From JAFGTX01 sp942492225 (lineage in GTDB: Bacteria; Bacillota; Clostridia; Peptostreptococcales; Acidaminobacteraceae), in NCBI GenBank assembly GCA_942492225.1, contig CALODS010000063.1:1-53910 (forward strand): a stretch of 53,910 nucleotides of DNA. Reading direction: 5' to 3'. Position numbers and translations under genes: made by a program. Below the pieces are notes generated by a model. It had not been told where the DNA came from. It saw nothing but the letters and a program-made list of their open reading frames with translations, and made no database searches. Positions 44,508 to 52,003 of the stretch are shown one piece after another; position 1 is the first letter of the stretch; each line of letters opens with the position of its first letter.

Positions 44508-45320
44508 TTATATTTGTTTTGGATCCAGTGCATCTCTCACACTGTCACCAAGTACATTAAAAATTACTACAATGATAAAAATAGCAAATCCTGGATAAAT
44601 CAATAACCAAGACGCTGTTTGTAAATAACTTCGCCCTTCACTTAACATAGTGCCAAGCTCTGGTGTTGGTGGTTGTACTCCTAACCCTAAAAATGAAATC
44701 CCTGCTAAAGCTAACATCATACCACTGACATCTAGTGATAGCTGTATTACAAGTGGCGATATAATGTTAGGTAATATGTAATGACTGATGACTCTAAATT
44801 TACTTGCGCCAGCCATAATAGCAGACTCTACATAAACATGATTTTTAGCCCCCATTACAAGGACTCTTGTCAATCTGGCATATTTTGTCCACCATATTAC
44901 TGCTAATGCAATAAGTGTATTTTTCATACCGGGCCCTAATATTCCAACAATTGCTATGGCAAATACGATATCTGGAAAAGACAGTACGGTATCTGCTAAT
45001 CTCATGATAATAATATCTGTCAGCCCACCTGTCATCCCTGCTATAATACCGATGGATACACCCAATATAAAAATTACAATTAGCAAAACAAATGTCATGC
45101 CTAAAGAAATTTTAATACTACACAGTACTCTAGAAAAAACACACCGTCCAACTTGATCGGTACCAAATAGAAAGTCTTTACTCGGTGGTTCTAATATATG
45201 CTCAAAATTTGTTTCCAGTGGATCATTTGGTGCTAAGTAGGGTGCAATAACAGAAAAAATAATAAGTGCAATTGCAAGTGATATCATGATAAGCAACCCA
45301 TGTCTAGATTTCTTTTTCAT
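44508..45320 (-). CDS. Nickel/peptide-type ABC permease (NikC/OppC group)
   Basis: About 270 residues with about six membrane helices. The N-terminal helix is GLLIMISLALALIIF-like (LLIMISLAIALIIFSVIAPY). The periplasmic loop is HILEPPSKDFLFGTDQVGRC, the standard OppC/NikC signature. The EAA loop is ESAIMAGASKFRVISHYILP. It ends with GYPGFAIFIIV-type and LGDSVRDALDPKQI text. The ATG at 45320 follows GGAGG and overlaps the NikB-type gene by 17 bases. Confidence 0.92.
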   Translation of the reverse strand: MKKKSRHGLLIMISLAIALIIFSVIAPYLAPNDPLETNFEHILEPPSKDFLFGTDQVGRCVFSRVLCSIKISLGMTFVLLIVIFILGVSIGIIAGMTGGLTDIIIMRLADTVLSFPDIVFAIAIVGILGPGMKNTLIALAVIWWTKYARLTRVLVMGAKNHVYVESAIMAGASKFRVISHYILPNIISPLVIQLSLDVSGMMLALAGISFLGLGVQPPTPELGTMLSEGRSYLQTASWLLIYPGFAIFIIVVIFNVLGDSVRDALDPKQI

Positions 45321-46257
45321 CACTACCTCCATCTTGTTGACTTCTCGGATCTAATATATTACTGAGGATGTCCACTATAAAATTAACACCCACATATATT
45401 ACGGTCATAATGAGAACATATCCTTGAATCACTGGATAATCTCTAAACGTAATAGCCTCAATAACCATTGTTCCAAGTCCAGGCCATGTAAATATTGTTT
45501 CTACAATAACGGTGTATCCCAGTAATGCTGCTAAAGATAAACCCAACAAGGTCATAATATTTTTTAACGCATTGGGCAATACGTGCTTCAAAATAATAAC
45601 CCATCTTAAAAGTCCTCTTGACACGGCACCTTGAACATAAGAAGCGGTTAACTCTTCTAGTACAGCTGCTCTTACAAGTCTTATATAGCGTCCAATCAAT
45701 GGTATCGCTAACGTAAAAGCTGGTAACACGACACTTTTAAGTGCATAGGGATCTGTAATTTTAAACCAGTGTAATTTAATCGCAAATATATATATCAACA
45801 ACATTCCTAACCAAAATTCTGGTATGGATATGGCAATAAGTGCAAATGTTCGAATCACATAGTCTAATAATTTCCCCCTTCTTATTGCAGCAAATATACC
45901 TAAGCTTGTGGCGAATAAGGTTAATAAGAAGAAGGCAGAAAAAGCCAACCGTATGGTCATTTTCATTCTCGGTTTTAAAATATCGACTACCTTTTTTTCA
46001 TAGCGATAGGATTCTCCTAAGTCGCCCTTCACTACTTTAAGTAGCCATCTCCCGTACTGAACTAAATAAGGATCATTCAAGCCCATTTTTTCTCTTGTTT
46101 GTTCTAGTAGTTCTTCCGAGGGTGCTGTCTCATGGGCTGTTAGCAACATCTCAGCAGGATCACTCGGACTAAGATATATTAAGCCAAACGTTATAAAGGT
46201 CGCTAATAACATAACGACGAGTAGTTGTATGAGTTTTCTTAATAATTCACTCTTCAT
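45304..46257 (-). CDS. Nickel/peptide-type ABC permease (NikB/OppB group), first gene of operon
   Basis: About 317 residues. The first helix is LIQLLVVMLLATFITFGLIY, followed by the OppB signature LSPSDPAEMLL and later GLNDPYLVQYGRWLLKVVKG. The EAA-like loop is YVQGAVSRGLLRWVIILKHV, and FIVDILSNILDPR closes the protein. The ATG at 46257 (MKSELLRKL) is preferred; a TTG at 46296 would extend into the riboswitch leader. The binding site is weak (AAGAGA). It is the first gene after the cobalamin riboswitch. Confidence 0.9.
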   Translation of the reverse strand: MKSELLRKLIQLLVVMLLATFITFGLIYLSPSDPAEMLLTAHETAPSEELLEQTREKMGLNDPYLVQYGRWLLKVVKGDLGESYRYEKKVVDILKPRMKMTIRLAFSAFFLLTLFATSLGIFAAIRRGKLLDYVIRTFALIAISIPEFWLGMLLIYIFAIKLHWFKITDPYALKSVVLPAFTLAIPLIGRYIRLVRAAVLEELTASYVQGAVSRGLLRWVIILKHVLPNALKNIMTLLGLSLAALLGYTVIVETIFTWPGLGTMVIEAITFRDYPVIQGYVLIMTVIYVGVNFIVDILSNILDPRSQQDGGSDEKEI

Positions 46258-46355
46258 TATCGTTCTCTTTTCTATGTATTTTTGTTTTAGGTGCAATATG
46301 CAACACCAACTGTAGAGGGTGTATCCGCTTAACGCAAGAAAGTCACCTGTAACTC

Positions 46356-46392
46356 AAAAAATAAAAGAGCCCTTAGCATTTGCTAAGAGCTC
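46356..46392 (-). terminator. Riboswitch-controlled terminator
   Basis: GAGCTCTTAGCA pairs with TGCTAAGGGCTC (46367-46392, one G-T pair), followed on minus by TTTTATTTTTT. It sits between the cobalamin aptamer and the first transporter gene and should form when adenosylcobalamin is bound. Confidence 0.85.
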
Positions 46393-46560
46393 GTCCCACC
46401 GTAAGCACTTAATAAGTAGACGAAATTTTACCCCTTTCATCTAGGTTTTATAGGTGTCTGACTTGTGACAGCGCTTATGAGTTCAGCTTATCACTTACAG
46501 TGGTGGGTCCGTGTTGGATTCTCACCAACTTCCCTATTATTTAACTATCATTATGTATCC
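46393..46560 (-). promoter_or_regulatory. Cobalamin riboswitch
   Basis: Minus-strand core: TAGGGAAGTTGGTGAGAATCC, shortened here as GGGAAGTTGGTGAGAATCC, then ACGGACCCACCACTGTAAGTG (46494-46534 overall) and the B12-box element AGTCAGACACCT (46452-46463). These are the conserved blocks of the adenosylcobalamin aptamer in order. A later segment, CTTACGGTGGG at about 46393-46406, is complementary to the CCCACC...GTAAG part of the core and could be the alternative pairing partner. Repression by cobalamin through the terminator at 46356 is the expected mode. Confidence 0.92.
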
Positions 46561-46576
46561 TGTGAAACATTATTTC

Positions 46577-46605
46577 ATGATATCAGATTAATAAGATCTT
46601 GTCTA
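46577..46605 (-). promoter_or_regulatory. Promoter of the riboswitch operon
   Basis: On minus TAGACA (46600-46605) and TATCAT (46577-46582) are spaced by 17 bases, directly upstream of the aptamer. Confidence 0.6.
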
Positions 46606-46692
46606 TTGTTCATCTTCATATTCATTTTTTTCAATAAGCTCTAGCATCATTGAAAATTGGAAATTTCTTAGAGCTAGTCTTTCTATATTGTA

Positions 46693-46728
46693 AAAAAAAG
46701 CTACCTTACACTGTTGTAAGATAGCTTA
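46693..46728 (-). terminator. Terminator of the transketolase operon
   Basis: AAGCTACCTTAC and GTAAGATAGCTT form a 12-bp stem with one mismatch; on minus eight T follow. It is 14 bases after the transketolase C-subunit stop. Confidence 0.85.
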
Positions 46729-46741
46729 ATGTATTTAAAGA

Positions 46742-47671
46742 TTATGCTAATGCTTCTTTAACTTTTTTAACGATTTTAGCTGCTGTTAATTCATACTTAA
46801 CTAACAATTCAGCAGGCTTACCAGACTCACCAAATGTATCTTCAACGCCAACTCTTAATACTTTTGTTGGTACTGTTTCAGCAACAACTTCAGATACTGC
46901 TCCACCAAGACCACCAATAATACTGTGCTCTTCAGCTGTTACAATAGCTTTCGTTTCTGTCGCTGCTTTAATAATAATCTCTCTATCAATTGGCTTAATT
47001 GTATGGATATCAATTACTCTTGCTGAGATACCTTCTTTGGCTAACGCGTCTCTTGCAACAAGTGCTTCGTATACCATAATACCAGTCGCGATAATTGTAA
47101 CATCTGTTCCTTCTGCTAATTCAATACCTTTACCAAATTCAAATACTTGATCTTCTTTGTAAAGCACAGGTATACCAGAACGTCCAAGACGCACATAAAC
47201 TGGACCATTGTATGCTGCAGCTTCTTCAATAAGTTTTGAAGCCGATACACCATCAGCAGGACAAATCACTGTCATATTTGGTAATGCACGCATGATTGCA
47301 ATATCTTCAATTGCTTGATGCGAAGCACCATCTTCACCAACTGTAATACCTGCATGTGTTGCACAAATTTTTACATTCAATTTAGGGTAACAGATTGAGT
47401 TTCTAATAACTTCAAATGCTCTACCTGCTGCAAATACGGCAAATGTACTTGCAAAAGGTACTTTACCTGCTGCTGCAAGACCTGCTGCAACACCCATCAT
47501 ATTTTGTTCTGCAATACCCATGTTAAAGAATCTTTCTGGGTGTGCCACTTTAAAGTCATAAGTCTTTGTTGACTTTGAAAGGTCAGCATCAAGGACAACT
47601 ATATTTTCGTTTTTAGCACCTAGTGTAAGTAATGTTTTACCATAAGCGTCTCTAGTAGCGATTTTTTGCAT
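46742..47671 (-). CDS. Transketolase, C-terminal subunit
   Basis: 309 residues covering the pyrimidine-binding and C-terminal domains of transketolase (split form). ILVLDADLS-like text (NIVVLDADLSKSTKT) lies near 20 and GIAEQNMMGVAAGLAAAG near 55, with the catalytic-type Glu. TVGEDGASHQAIEDIAIMRA follows near 115. The last third is the KPIDREIIIKAATETKAIV region. It joins with the N-terminal subunit to move two-carbon units between sugar phosphates. GGAGG precedes the ATG. The start overlaps the N-subunit stop by one base (TAATG), ensuring coupled synthesis. Confidence 0.95.
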   Translation of the reverse strand: MQKIATRDAYGKTLLTLGAKNENIVVLDADLSKSTKTYDFKVAHPERFFNMGIAEQNMMGVAAGLAAAGKVPFASTFAVFAAGRAFEVIRNSICYPKLNVKICATHAGITVGEDGASHQAIEDIAIMRALPNMTVICPADGVSASKLIEEAAAYNGPVYVRLGRSGIPVLYKEDQVFEFGKGIELAEGTDVTIIATGIMVYEALVARDALAKEGISARVIDIHTIKPIDREIIIKAATETKAIVTAEEHSIIGGLGGAVSEVVAETVPTKVLRVGVEDTFGESGKPAELLVKYELTAAKIVKKVKEALA

Positions 47672-48495
47672 TATAAAGCACCTCCTAATTCAGCGATTGC
47701 TTTTGCTAATTCTTCATCTGATGGCGCCGTTCCATGCCATGCAGCGTTATCTTCCATGAATGATACGCCTTTACCTTTTACGGTTTGAGCAATAATCATC
47801 GATGGCTTATTTTCAACAGTTTTCGCTTTGTTAACTGCTTCAATAATTGCTTCATGTGAATGTCCGTCAATAATTTGTACGTCCCATCCAAAAGCTTCAA
47901 ATTTTTTATCTAAAGGCTTGATGCCCATTACGTCATCATTTTTCCCGTCAATTTGTAAACCATTGTAATCAACAAATGCAATTAAATTTCCAAGCTTGTA
48001 GTGAGCTGCCGCCATAGACGCTTCCCATACAATCCCTTCATCTAATTCACCATCACCAAGTAATGCATATACTTGCTTGCCATCGTTATTTAATTGACCA
48101 GCAAGTGCCATACCAACTGCTGCAGATAAACCTTGTCCAAGAGAACCAGTAGACATTTCAACACCTGGTGTGCCTTTCATATCTGGGTGACCTTGAAGCA
48201 TTGCGCCTGTTTGTCTTAAATGCATTAATTCCTCAACTGGGAAAAATCCTCTTCTTGCAAGTGTTGCGTATACGACTGGTGCTGCATGTCCTTTTGATAG
48301 AACAAATTTATCTCTGATGTCTTTTTTCGGATTCGCTGGATCTATGTCCATAATCTCGAAGTATAATGCTGTCATAATTTCAGCTGCTGATAAAGACCCA
48401 CCTGGATGTCCTGAAGCTGCTGCATGTACCATTTTGACAATATCTTGTCTAACGATTGATGCAGTCTTTTTTAATTCAATAAGATTTGAATTCAT
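47671..48495 (-). CDS. Transketolase, N-terminal subunit
   Basis: 274 residues carrying the thiamine-diphosphate binding domain: AASGHPGGSLSAAEIMTALY near 28, DKFVLSKGHAAPVVYATLA near 62, GSLGQGLSAAVGMALAGQLN near 117, and the cofactor motif GDGELDEGIVWEASMAAAHY near 148 ending in VDYN. GGAG precedes the ATG. A structured leader and a good promoter lie upstream. Together with the next gene it forms one active enzyme, linking the sugar operon products to pentose phosphates. Confidence 0.95.
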   Translation of the reverse strand: MNSNLIELKKTASIVRQDIVKMVHAAASGHPGGSLSAAEIMTALYFEIMDIDPANPKKDIRDKFVLSKGHAAPVVYATLARRGFFPVEELMHLRQTGAMLQGHPDMKGTPGVEMSTGSLGQGLSAAVGMALAGQLNNDGKQVYALLGDGELDEGIVWEASMAAAHYKLGNLIAFVDYNGLQIDGKNDDVMGIKPLDKKFEAFGWDVQIIDGHSHEAIIEAVNKAKTVENKPSMIIAQTVKGKGVSFMEDNAAWHGTAPSDEELAKAIAELGGAL

Positions 48496-48539
48496 TGTAT
48501 TTCTCCTCTCATACTATAAGCGCCACACTCTCGTGTTGT

Positions 48540-48622
48540 GACCTCTTAAAAACAGTCCCGTTGACCTGTTCGTCCTCTAATTGACGACATAGGAATGACG
48601 TCTTAAAATTTTCAAGACGTCA
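48540..48622 (-). ncRNA. Structured 5' leader of the transketolase operon
   Basis: Just after the predicted start of transcription TGACGTCTT (48614-48622 on minus) pairs with AAGACGTCA (48596-48604). A second weaker stem (GTCGTC with GGACGAAC) and a CACAACAC/GTGTGG hairpin follow before the start codon. The class is not one I recognise: it lacks the marks of the T-box, cobalamin, thiamine or glycine families. A plain RNA-stabilising leader is the modest alternative. Confidence 0.4.
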
Positions 48623-48637
48623 ATAATAACCTAGTAA

Positions 48638-48666
48638 AGTATATATAATATTATCAAGTTTGTAAA
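48638..48666 (-). promoter_or_regulatory. Promoter of the transketolase operon
   Basis: On minus TTTACA (48661-48666) and TATACT (48638-48643) are spaced by 17 bases. Transcription would begin near 48630, right before the leader hairpin. The -35 box lies within 12 bases of the upstream gene's stop codon. Confidence 0.7.
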
Positions 48667-48671
48667 CGTCA

Positions 48672-49409
48672 TTATTTACTAAATTCTTTGTCAATCATGA
48701 CTTTAATCAAAAACTTTGGAATAGACAGCATACGGCCAATTCGACTGGGATTTGTAACCAATCTATAGAACCATTCCAATCCCACTTCTTGAAAGAATTT
48801 TGGTGCGCGTTTTGCAGTACCTGCCCAAATATCGACACCACCGCCAACGCCCATAGCAACTTTTACATTTAATATTTTTTTGTGTTTATAAATCCACTTT
48901 TCCTGTTTAGGCGCACCAAGTGCCACAAACAAAATATCTGGTCTCACATCATTGATTTTATCAATAACTTTCAATTCATCTTCTTGTGTGAAGTAACCAT
49001 CTTGTGTCCCTTTTACACGCACATTAGGATATTCTTCTAGTATATTGTGTGCCGCTTTTTCAGCAACACCAGGTTTCCCACCCAAGATAAAAACTGATTT
49101 TTTTGTGGTATTACAAAACTTCAGCATTTTTTCCATTAATTCTACGCCAGGTACTCTTTCTTCTAATCCAAGGTTGTGAATGTTAGACGCATAAATTAAT
49201 CCAATACCATCAGGGATAACTAAATCACCTTGTCCCAATATGTTTTTTAATTCTTTATCTTGTTGAGCAGCCATTACAATCTCAGTATTTGGCGTAAATA
49301 TCGTCTGACAGGTGTTCTTATTTAATAGGCTTAAAAATACGTTAAAAGCTTCATTCATTGTCACTTTATGGATCTTAACCCCTAAAATTTTCACTTCATT
49401 TAATTCCAT
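48672..49409 (-). CDS. WecG/TagA/CpsF-family glycosyltransferase (GT26)
   Basis: 245 residues, full length for the family. Motifs: FTPNTEIVMAAQQDKELKNI near 38, LVIPDGIGLIYAS near 62 with the catalytic-type Asp, SVFILGGKPGVAEKAA near 103, DILFVALGAPKQEKWIYKHK near 160, AMGVGGGVDIWAGTAKRAPK near 183 and GLEWFYRLVTNPSRIGRM near 208. TagA-type enzymes add N-acetylmannosamine to a lipid-linked sugar in wall-polymer synthesis. The glycan here is unknown. GAGG precedes the ATG. It follows the secreted protein gene by 12 bases. Confidence 0.93.
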   Translation of the reverse strand: MELNEVKILGVKIHKVTMNEAFNVFLSLLNKNTCQTIFTPNTEIVMAAQQDKELKNILGQGDLVIPDGIGLIYASNIHNLGLEERVPGVELMEKMLKFCNTTKKSVFILGGKPGVAEKAAHNILEEYPNVRVKGTQDGYFTQEDELKVIDKINDVRPDILFVALGAPKQEKWIYKHKKILNVKVAMGVGGGVDIWAGTAKRAPKFFQEVGLEWFYRLVTNPSRIGRMLSIPKFLIKVMIDKEFSK

Positions 49410-49421
49410 ATTTTCCTCTCA

Positions 49422-49928
49422 CTACTTTGCTGTCTGCAGAGTATAACTCCCTTTAACCATTGTATATGCTTCACTTGTGAACATAACACCACGACCATCA
49501 TCTCTAGGAATGAGTAATTGGTGATTTTGAGGAATTGCTTCATTTCCCTTAATGTCTACACCGCTAGTTAAATCTGATAAGCCGCCGTTTTCACTCTGAA
49601 TAGCTACGCCCTCACCAGAACGCAATATAAATTCGGTACTTTCACCTAAGTAAATAATGTCCCCTTGTTGAACGTGAACCACAATAAACTTACTGGCTTC
49701 TGCTGCTGGTGCTGTATTTTTGACATTACTTCCTGATACAGCTTCTTCAATTTTTAGTGTCATGTAAGCATTAAATTCTTCGAATCGCTTTTCAACATAA
49801 CCAAGGGTCACAAGAGGATCACCATCAGTTCCTGGAGAAGCTGCCATACTGACACCACCCATAAAAAGAAGTGCAACCATAAAACCAACACTAAAATATC
49901 TGAATTTATATCTAAATTCTTTTTTCAT
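49422..49928 (-). CDS. Secreted protein of unknown function
   Basis: 168 residues. The charged N-terminus and hydrophobic core (FSVGFMVALLFMGGVSMAA, about 12-30) end at a likely signal peptidase site, VSMAA. The mature part opens with SPGTDGDPLVTLGYVEKRF, then a helical linker and a beta-rich half: VVHVQQGDIIYLGESTEFIL and NHQLLIPRDDGRGVMF. The second half looks like a small cupin or beta-barrel surface domain, but I recognise no named family. It is cotranscribed with the wall-polymer glycosyltransferase, suggesting an envelope role. Confidence 0.7.
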   Translation of the reverse strand: MKKEFRYKFRYFSVGFMVALLFMGGVSMAASPGTDGDPLVTLGYVEKRFEEFNAYMTLKIEEAVSGSNVKNTAPAAEASKFIVVHVQQGDIIYLGESTEFILRSGEGVAIQSENGGLSDLTSGVDIKGNEAIPQNHQLLIPRDDGRGVMFTSEAYTMVKGSYTLQTAK

Positions 49929-50071
49929 CTTATCACCCTACTCTCTTAATTGTACCTATATATTTTACTATAAATTATTCAAAAATCAAAATTTGTATCT
50001 GAAAAATAGGTTTTTTTATAAAAAGAACTATTATTACCAACGGTTATAATATTTGGAAATAATAACGCGCA

Positions 50072-50101
50072 AAAGCACAGAATACAATGATTCTGTGCTT
50101 T
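50072..50101 (-). terminator. Hairpin terminator after mazF
   Basis: AAAGCACAGAAT (50072-50083) and ATTCTGTGCTTT (50090-50101) form a perfect 12-bp stem; only TTTT GCG follows on minus, so termination may be incomplete. It lies 41 bases past the toxin stop. Confidence 0.7.
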
Positions 50102-50142
50102 GACGGTCAACATGTTTAATATGTAATGTAGCTTATAAGCTA

Positions 50143-50502
50143 TTAATCATTTGTTTCTTCCGTTAACCCAAGGCTTATAAGTAGGGCAACATCCACTTTC
50201 TCCATCGTTTCTGAATCAAGTGTACCCAATCGTTGTCTAAGTCTTTTTTTGTCAATTGTTCTTACCTGCTCTAAAAGTATTACCGAATCCCTAACTAACC
50301 CTAAGGCATCTTTGTTAACTTCTACATGTGTAGGTAACTTTGCTTTTGAAATTTTCGCCGTAATGGCTGCTGCGATTACCGTTGGACTATAACGATTCCC
50401 CACGTCATTTTGGATAATCAGCACAGGGCGTTGACCGCCCTGTTCAGAACCAATTACAGGTCGAAGATCTGCAAAGTAAACCTCTCCCCTTTTAATGTTC
50501 AC
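50143..50502 (-). CDS. mazF: MazF/PemK-type endoribonuclease toxin
   Basis: 119 residues, very close in layout to Firmicute NdoA/MazF: RGEVYFADLRPVIGSEQGGQ with the active-site Arg region, RPVLIIQNDVGNRYSPTVI, a conserved TAKISKAKLPTHVEV stretch and LLEQVRTIDKKRLRQRLG. It cuts mRNA at specific short sites unless bound by its antitoxin. It starts with GTG at 50502, with GAGGA upstream, and overlaps the antitoxin gene by 11 bases. The alr-antitoxin-mazF order is conserved in Firmicutes. Confidence 0.95.
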   Translation of the reverse strand: MNIKRGEVYFADLRPVIGSEQGGQRPVLIIQNDVGNRYSPTVIAAAITAKISKAKLPTHVEVNKDALGLVRDSVILLEQVRTIDKKRLRQRLGTLDSETMEKVDVALLISLGLTEETND

Positions 50503-50773
50503 TTGAATTCCTCGCTTTGTTTAACTCCCTTTCGTACTCATTTAGAGTACATACGTCATCAATCAGACCATTTTCTGCAATAGACTGATTGATTGTTGCC
50601 ATATTCTCATAACCCTTTTTAAGTTCTTCTTTAATTTGTTCGATGGTGAATCCATCTTCTTTCATTTTTTGAAATGCACAATGACATTTCGAATGAATAC
50701 GTTTTGGATTTTTTACTACTTTAGCTTCCTCTTTTTCCAATTCATCTTCATAGATCGGGAACTTTCGTCTCAT
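50492..50773 (-). CDS. Atypical MazE/EndoAI-like antitoxin
   Basis: 93 residues. The C-terminal half (IKEELKKGYENMATINQSIA, then ENGLIDDVCTLNEYERELNK) has the toxin-wrapping pattern of Firmicute MazE partners. The N-terminal half is unusual: MRRKFPIYEDELEKEEAKVV and a KCHC motif replace the expected ribbon-helix-helix DNA-binding domain (VSLPxxLLxEVD...RSEFIREA). Another frame of the same DNA (50660-50706) reads VFIRNVIVHFKK, which resembles that lost helix. GGGGGTG precedes the ATG. Toxin neutralisation is likely; autoregulation by DNA binding is doubtful. Confidence 0.7.
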   Translation of the reverse strand: MRRKFPIYEDELEKEEAKVVKNPKRIHSKCHCAFQKMKEDGFTIEQIKEELKKGYENMATINQSIAENGLIDDVCTLNEYERELNKARNSSEH

Positions 50774-50792
50774 GTTGACACCCCCAACACTT

Positions 50793-51959
50793 TTAAAGCT
50801 CTAAGACATAATCTCTCACTTTAACAACTTTACTACCCTTAGTATATACCCTTGGTACACGCTTATCAATCATACATACTACTTCATAGTTGATCGTACC
50901 AACGTAATCAGCAACATCATCAATTGAAATTTGACTGCTGCCGTCACGACCAAACAATGTAACAACATCCCCGCGTTTTGCTTCGATACCATTTAGTTCA
51001 ATCATACATTGATCCATACATATTCTTCCAACGATAGGCTTTTTCTCCCCGTTGATTAAGCCTTTTGCTTTGAACGAATATAGTCTAGTGAAACCATCGG
51101 CATAACCGATTGGTAATGTCCCAATTCTTGTTGGGCCATTCGTTTTATAATGTAAGCCATAACTAACACCCATGCCATCTTCTAACTCTTTGACATGTGA
51201 TAGTTCGGCTTTTAGACTCATTGCTTCTCTCAATTCTACATTTTGTTTTTTTACATCTGCTGATGGATATAATCCATAAATCATGATGCCTGCTCTGACC
51301 ATATTGTAATTAAATTCTGGTAAATCGATAATAGTGGCACTGTTAGATACATGTTTTATCGGAATATGAATATTTTTTGACTCTAATCCATCTATCACCT
51401 TATTATAAAGTTTCACTTGGTTTAAAGTATAACTTTTATCGACTTCATCGGCAACTGCAAAATGTGTAAATATTCCTTCAACTTCTACATTTGATAAAGT
51501 TGTTATTTTTTTGATTTCTTCTACGCTTTCTTGGTTTGCTGCAAATCCCAAGCGATGCATTCCTGTATCAACCTTGATATGAAGAACAACTGTTTTATCA
51601 CACGACTTCGCAACTTCGTTAAATGCTTCTGCTTGTTCATAACTATAAAGTGTTTGAATTAAATTATTCTCGATAACACTTTCTGCAGAACTATTTGGTG
51701 TATAACCCAGCACTAAAATCGGTGTGTCTTTATAGTATTTACGTAGTTGGATGGCTTCTGAAAGTGTTGCAACTGCAAAACGATCCGCACCATTATCTAG
51801 CAAGGTTTGTCCAATTTCGACTGCTCCGTGACCATAAGCATCTGCTTTAATTACTGCCGTAACTAGAACTTCTTTTTTAGTTACACGTCTTACTTCACTC
51901 ATATTATGAGCAATGTGATCTAAATTGACTTCTGCCCATACCGGTCTTGTTAACTTCAT
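50793..51959 (-). CDS. alr: Alanine racemase
   Basis: 388 residues. It makes D-alanine for peptidoglycan using pyridoxal phosphate. The N-terminal barrel carries the cofactor Lys in VIKADAYGHGAVEIG near 39. HIKVDTGMHRLGF follows near 130 and NMVRAGIMIYGLYPS near 220. The C-terminal domain carries the catalytic Tyr in GMGVSYGLHYKT near 265 and the motif GRICMDQCMIEL. GAGG precedes the ATG. It lies 44 bases after nnr and 19 bases before the antitoxin gene, in the conserved acpS-nnr-alr-antitoxin-mazF order. Confidence 0.97.
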   Translation of the reverse strand: MKLTRPVWAEVNLDHIAHNMSEVRRVTKKEVLVTAVIKADAYGHGAVEIGQTLLDNGADRFAVATLSEAIQLRKYYKDTPILVLGYTPNSSAESVIENNLIQTLYSYEQAEAFNEVAKSCDKTVVLHIKVDTGMHRLGFAANQESVEEIKKITTLSNVEVEGIFTHFAVADEVDKSYTLNQVKLYNKVIDGLESKNIHIPIKHVSNSATIIDLPEFNYNMVRAGIMIYGLYPSADVKKQNVELREAMSLKAELSHVKELEDGMGVSYGLHYKTNGPTRIGTLPIGYADGFTRLYSFKAKGLINGEKKPIVGRICMDQCMIELNGIEAKRGDVVTLFGRDGSSQISIDDVADYVGTINYEVVCMIDKRVPRVYTKGSKVVKVRDYVLEL

Positions 51960-52003
51960 GTCTTCACCTCATATACTAAGTCGTAAAATTTACACTCAGC
52001 TTG

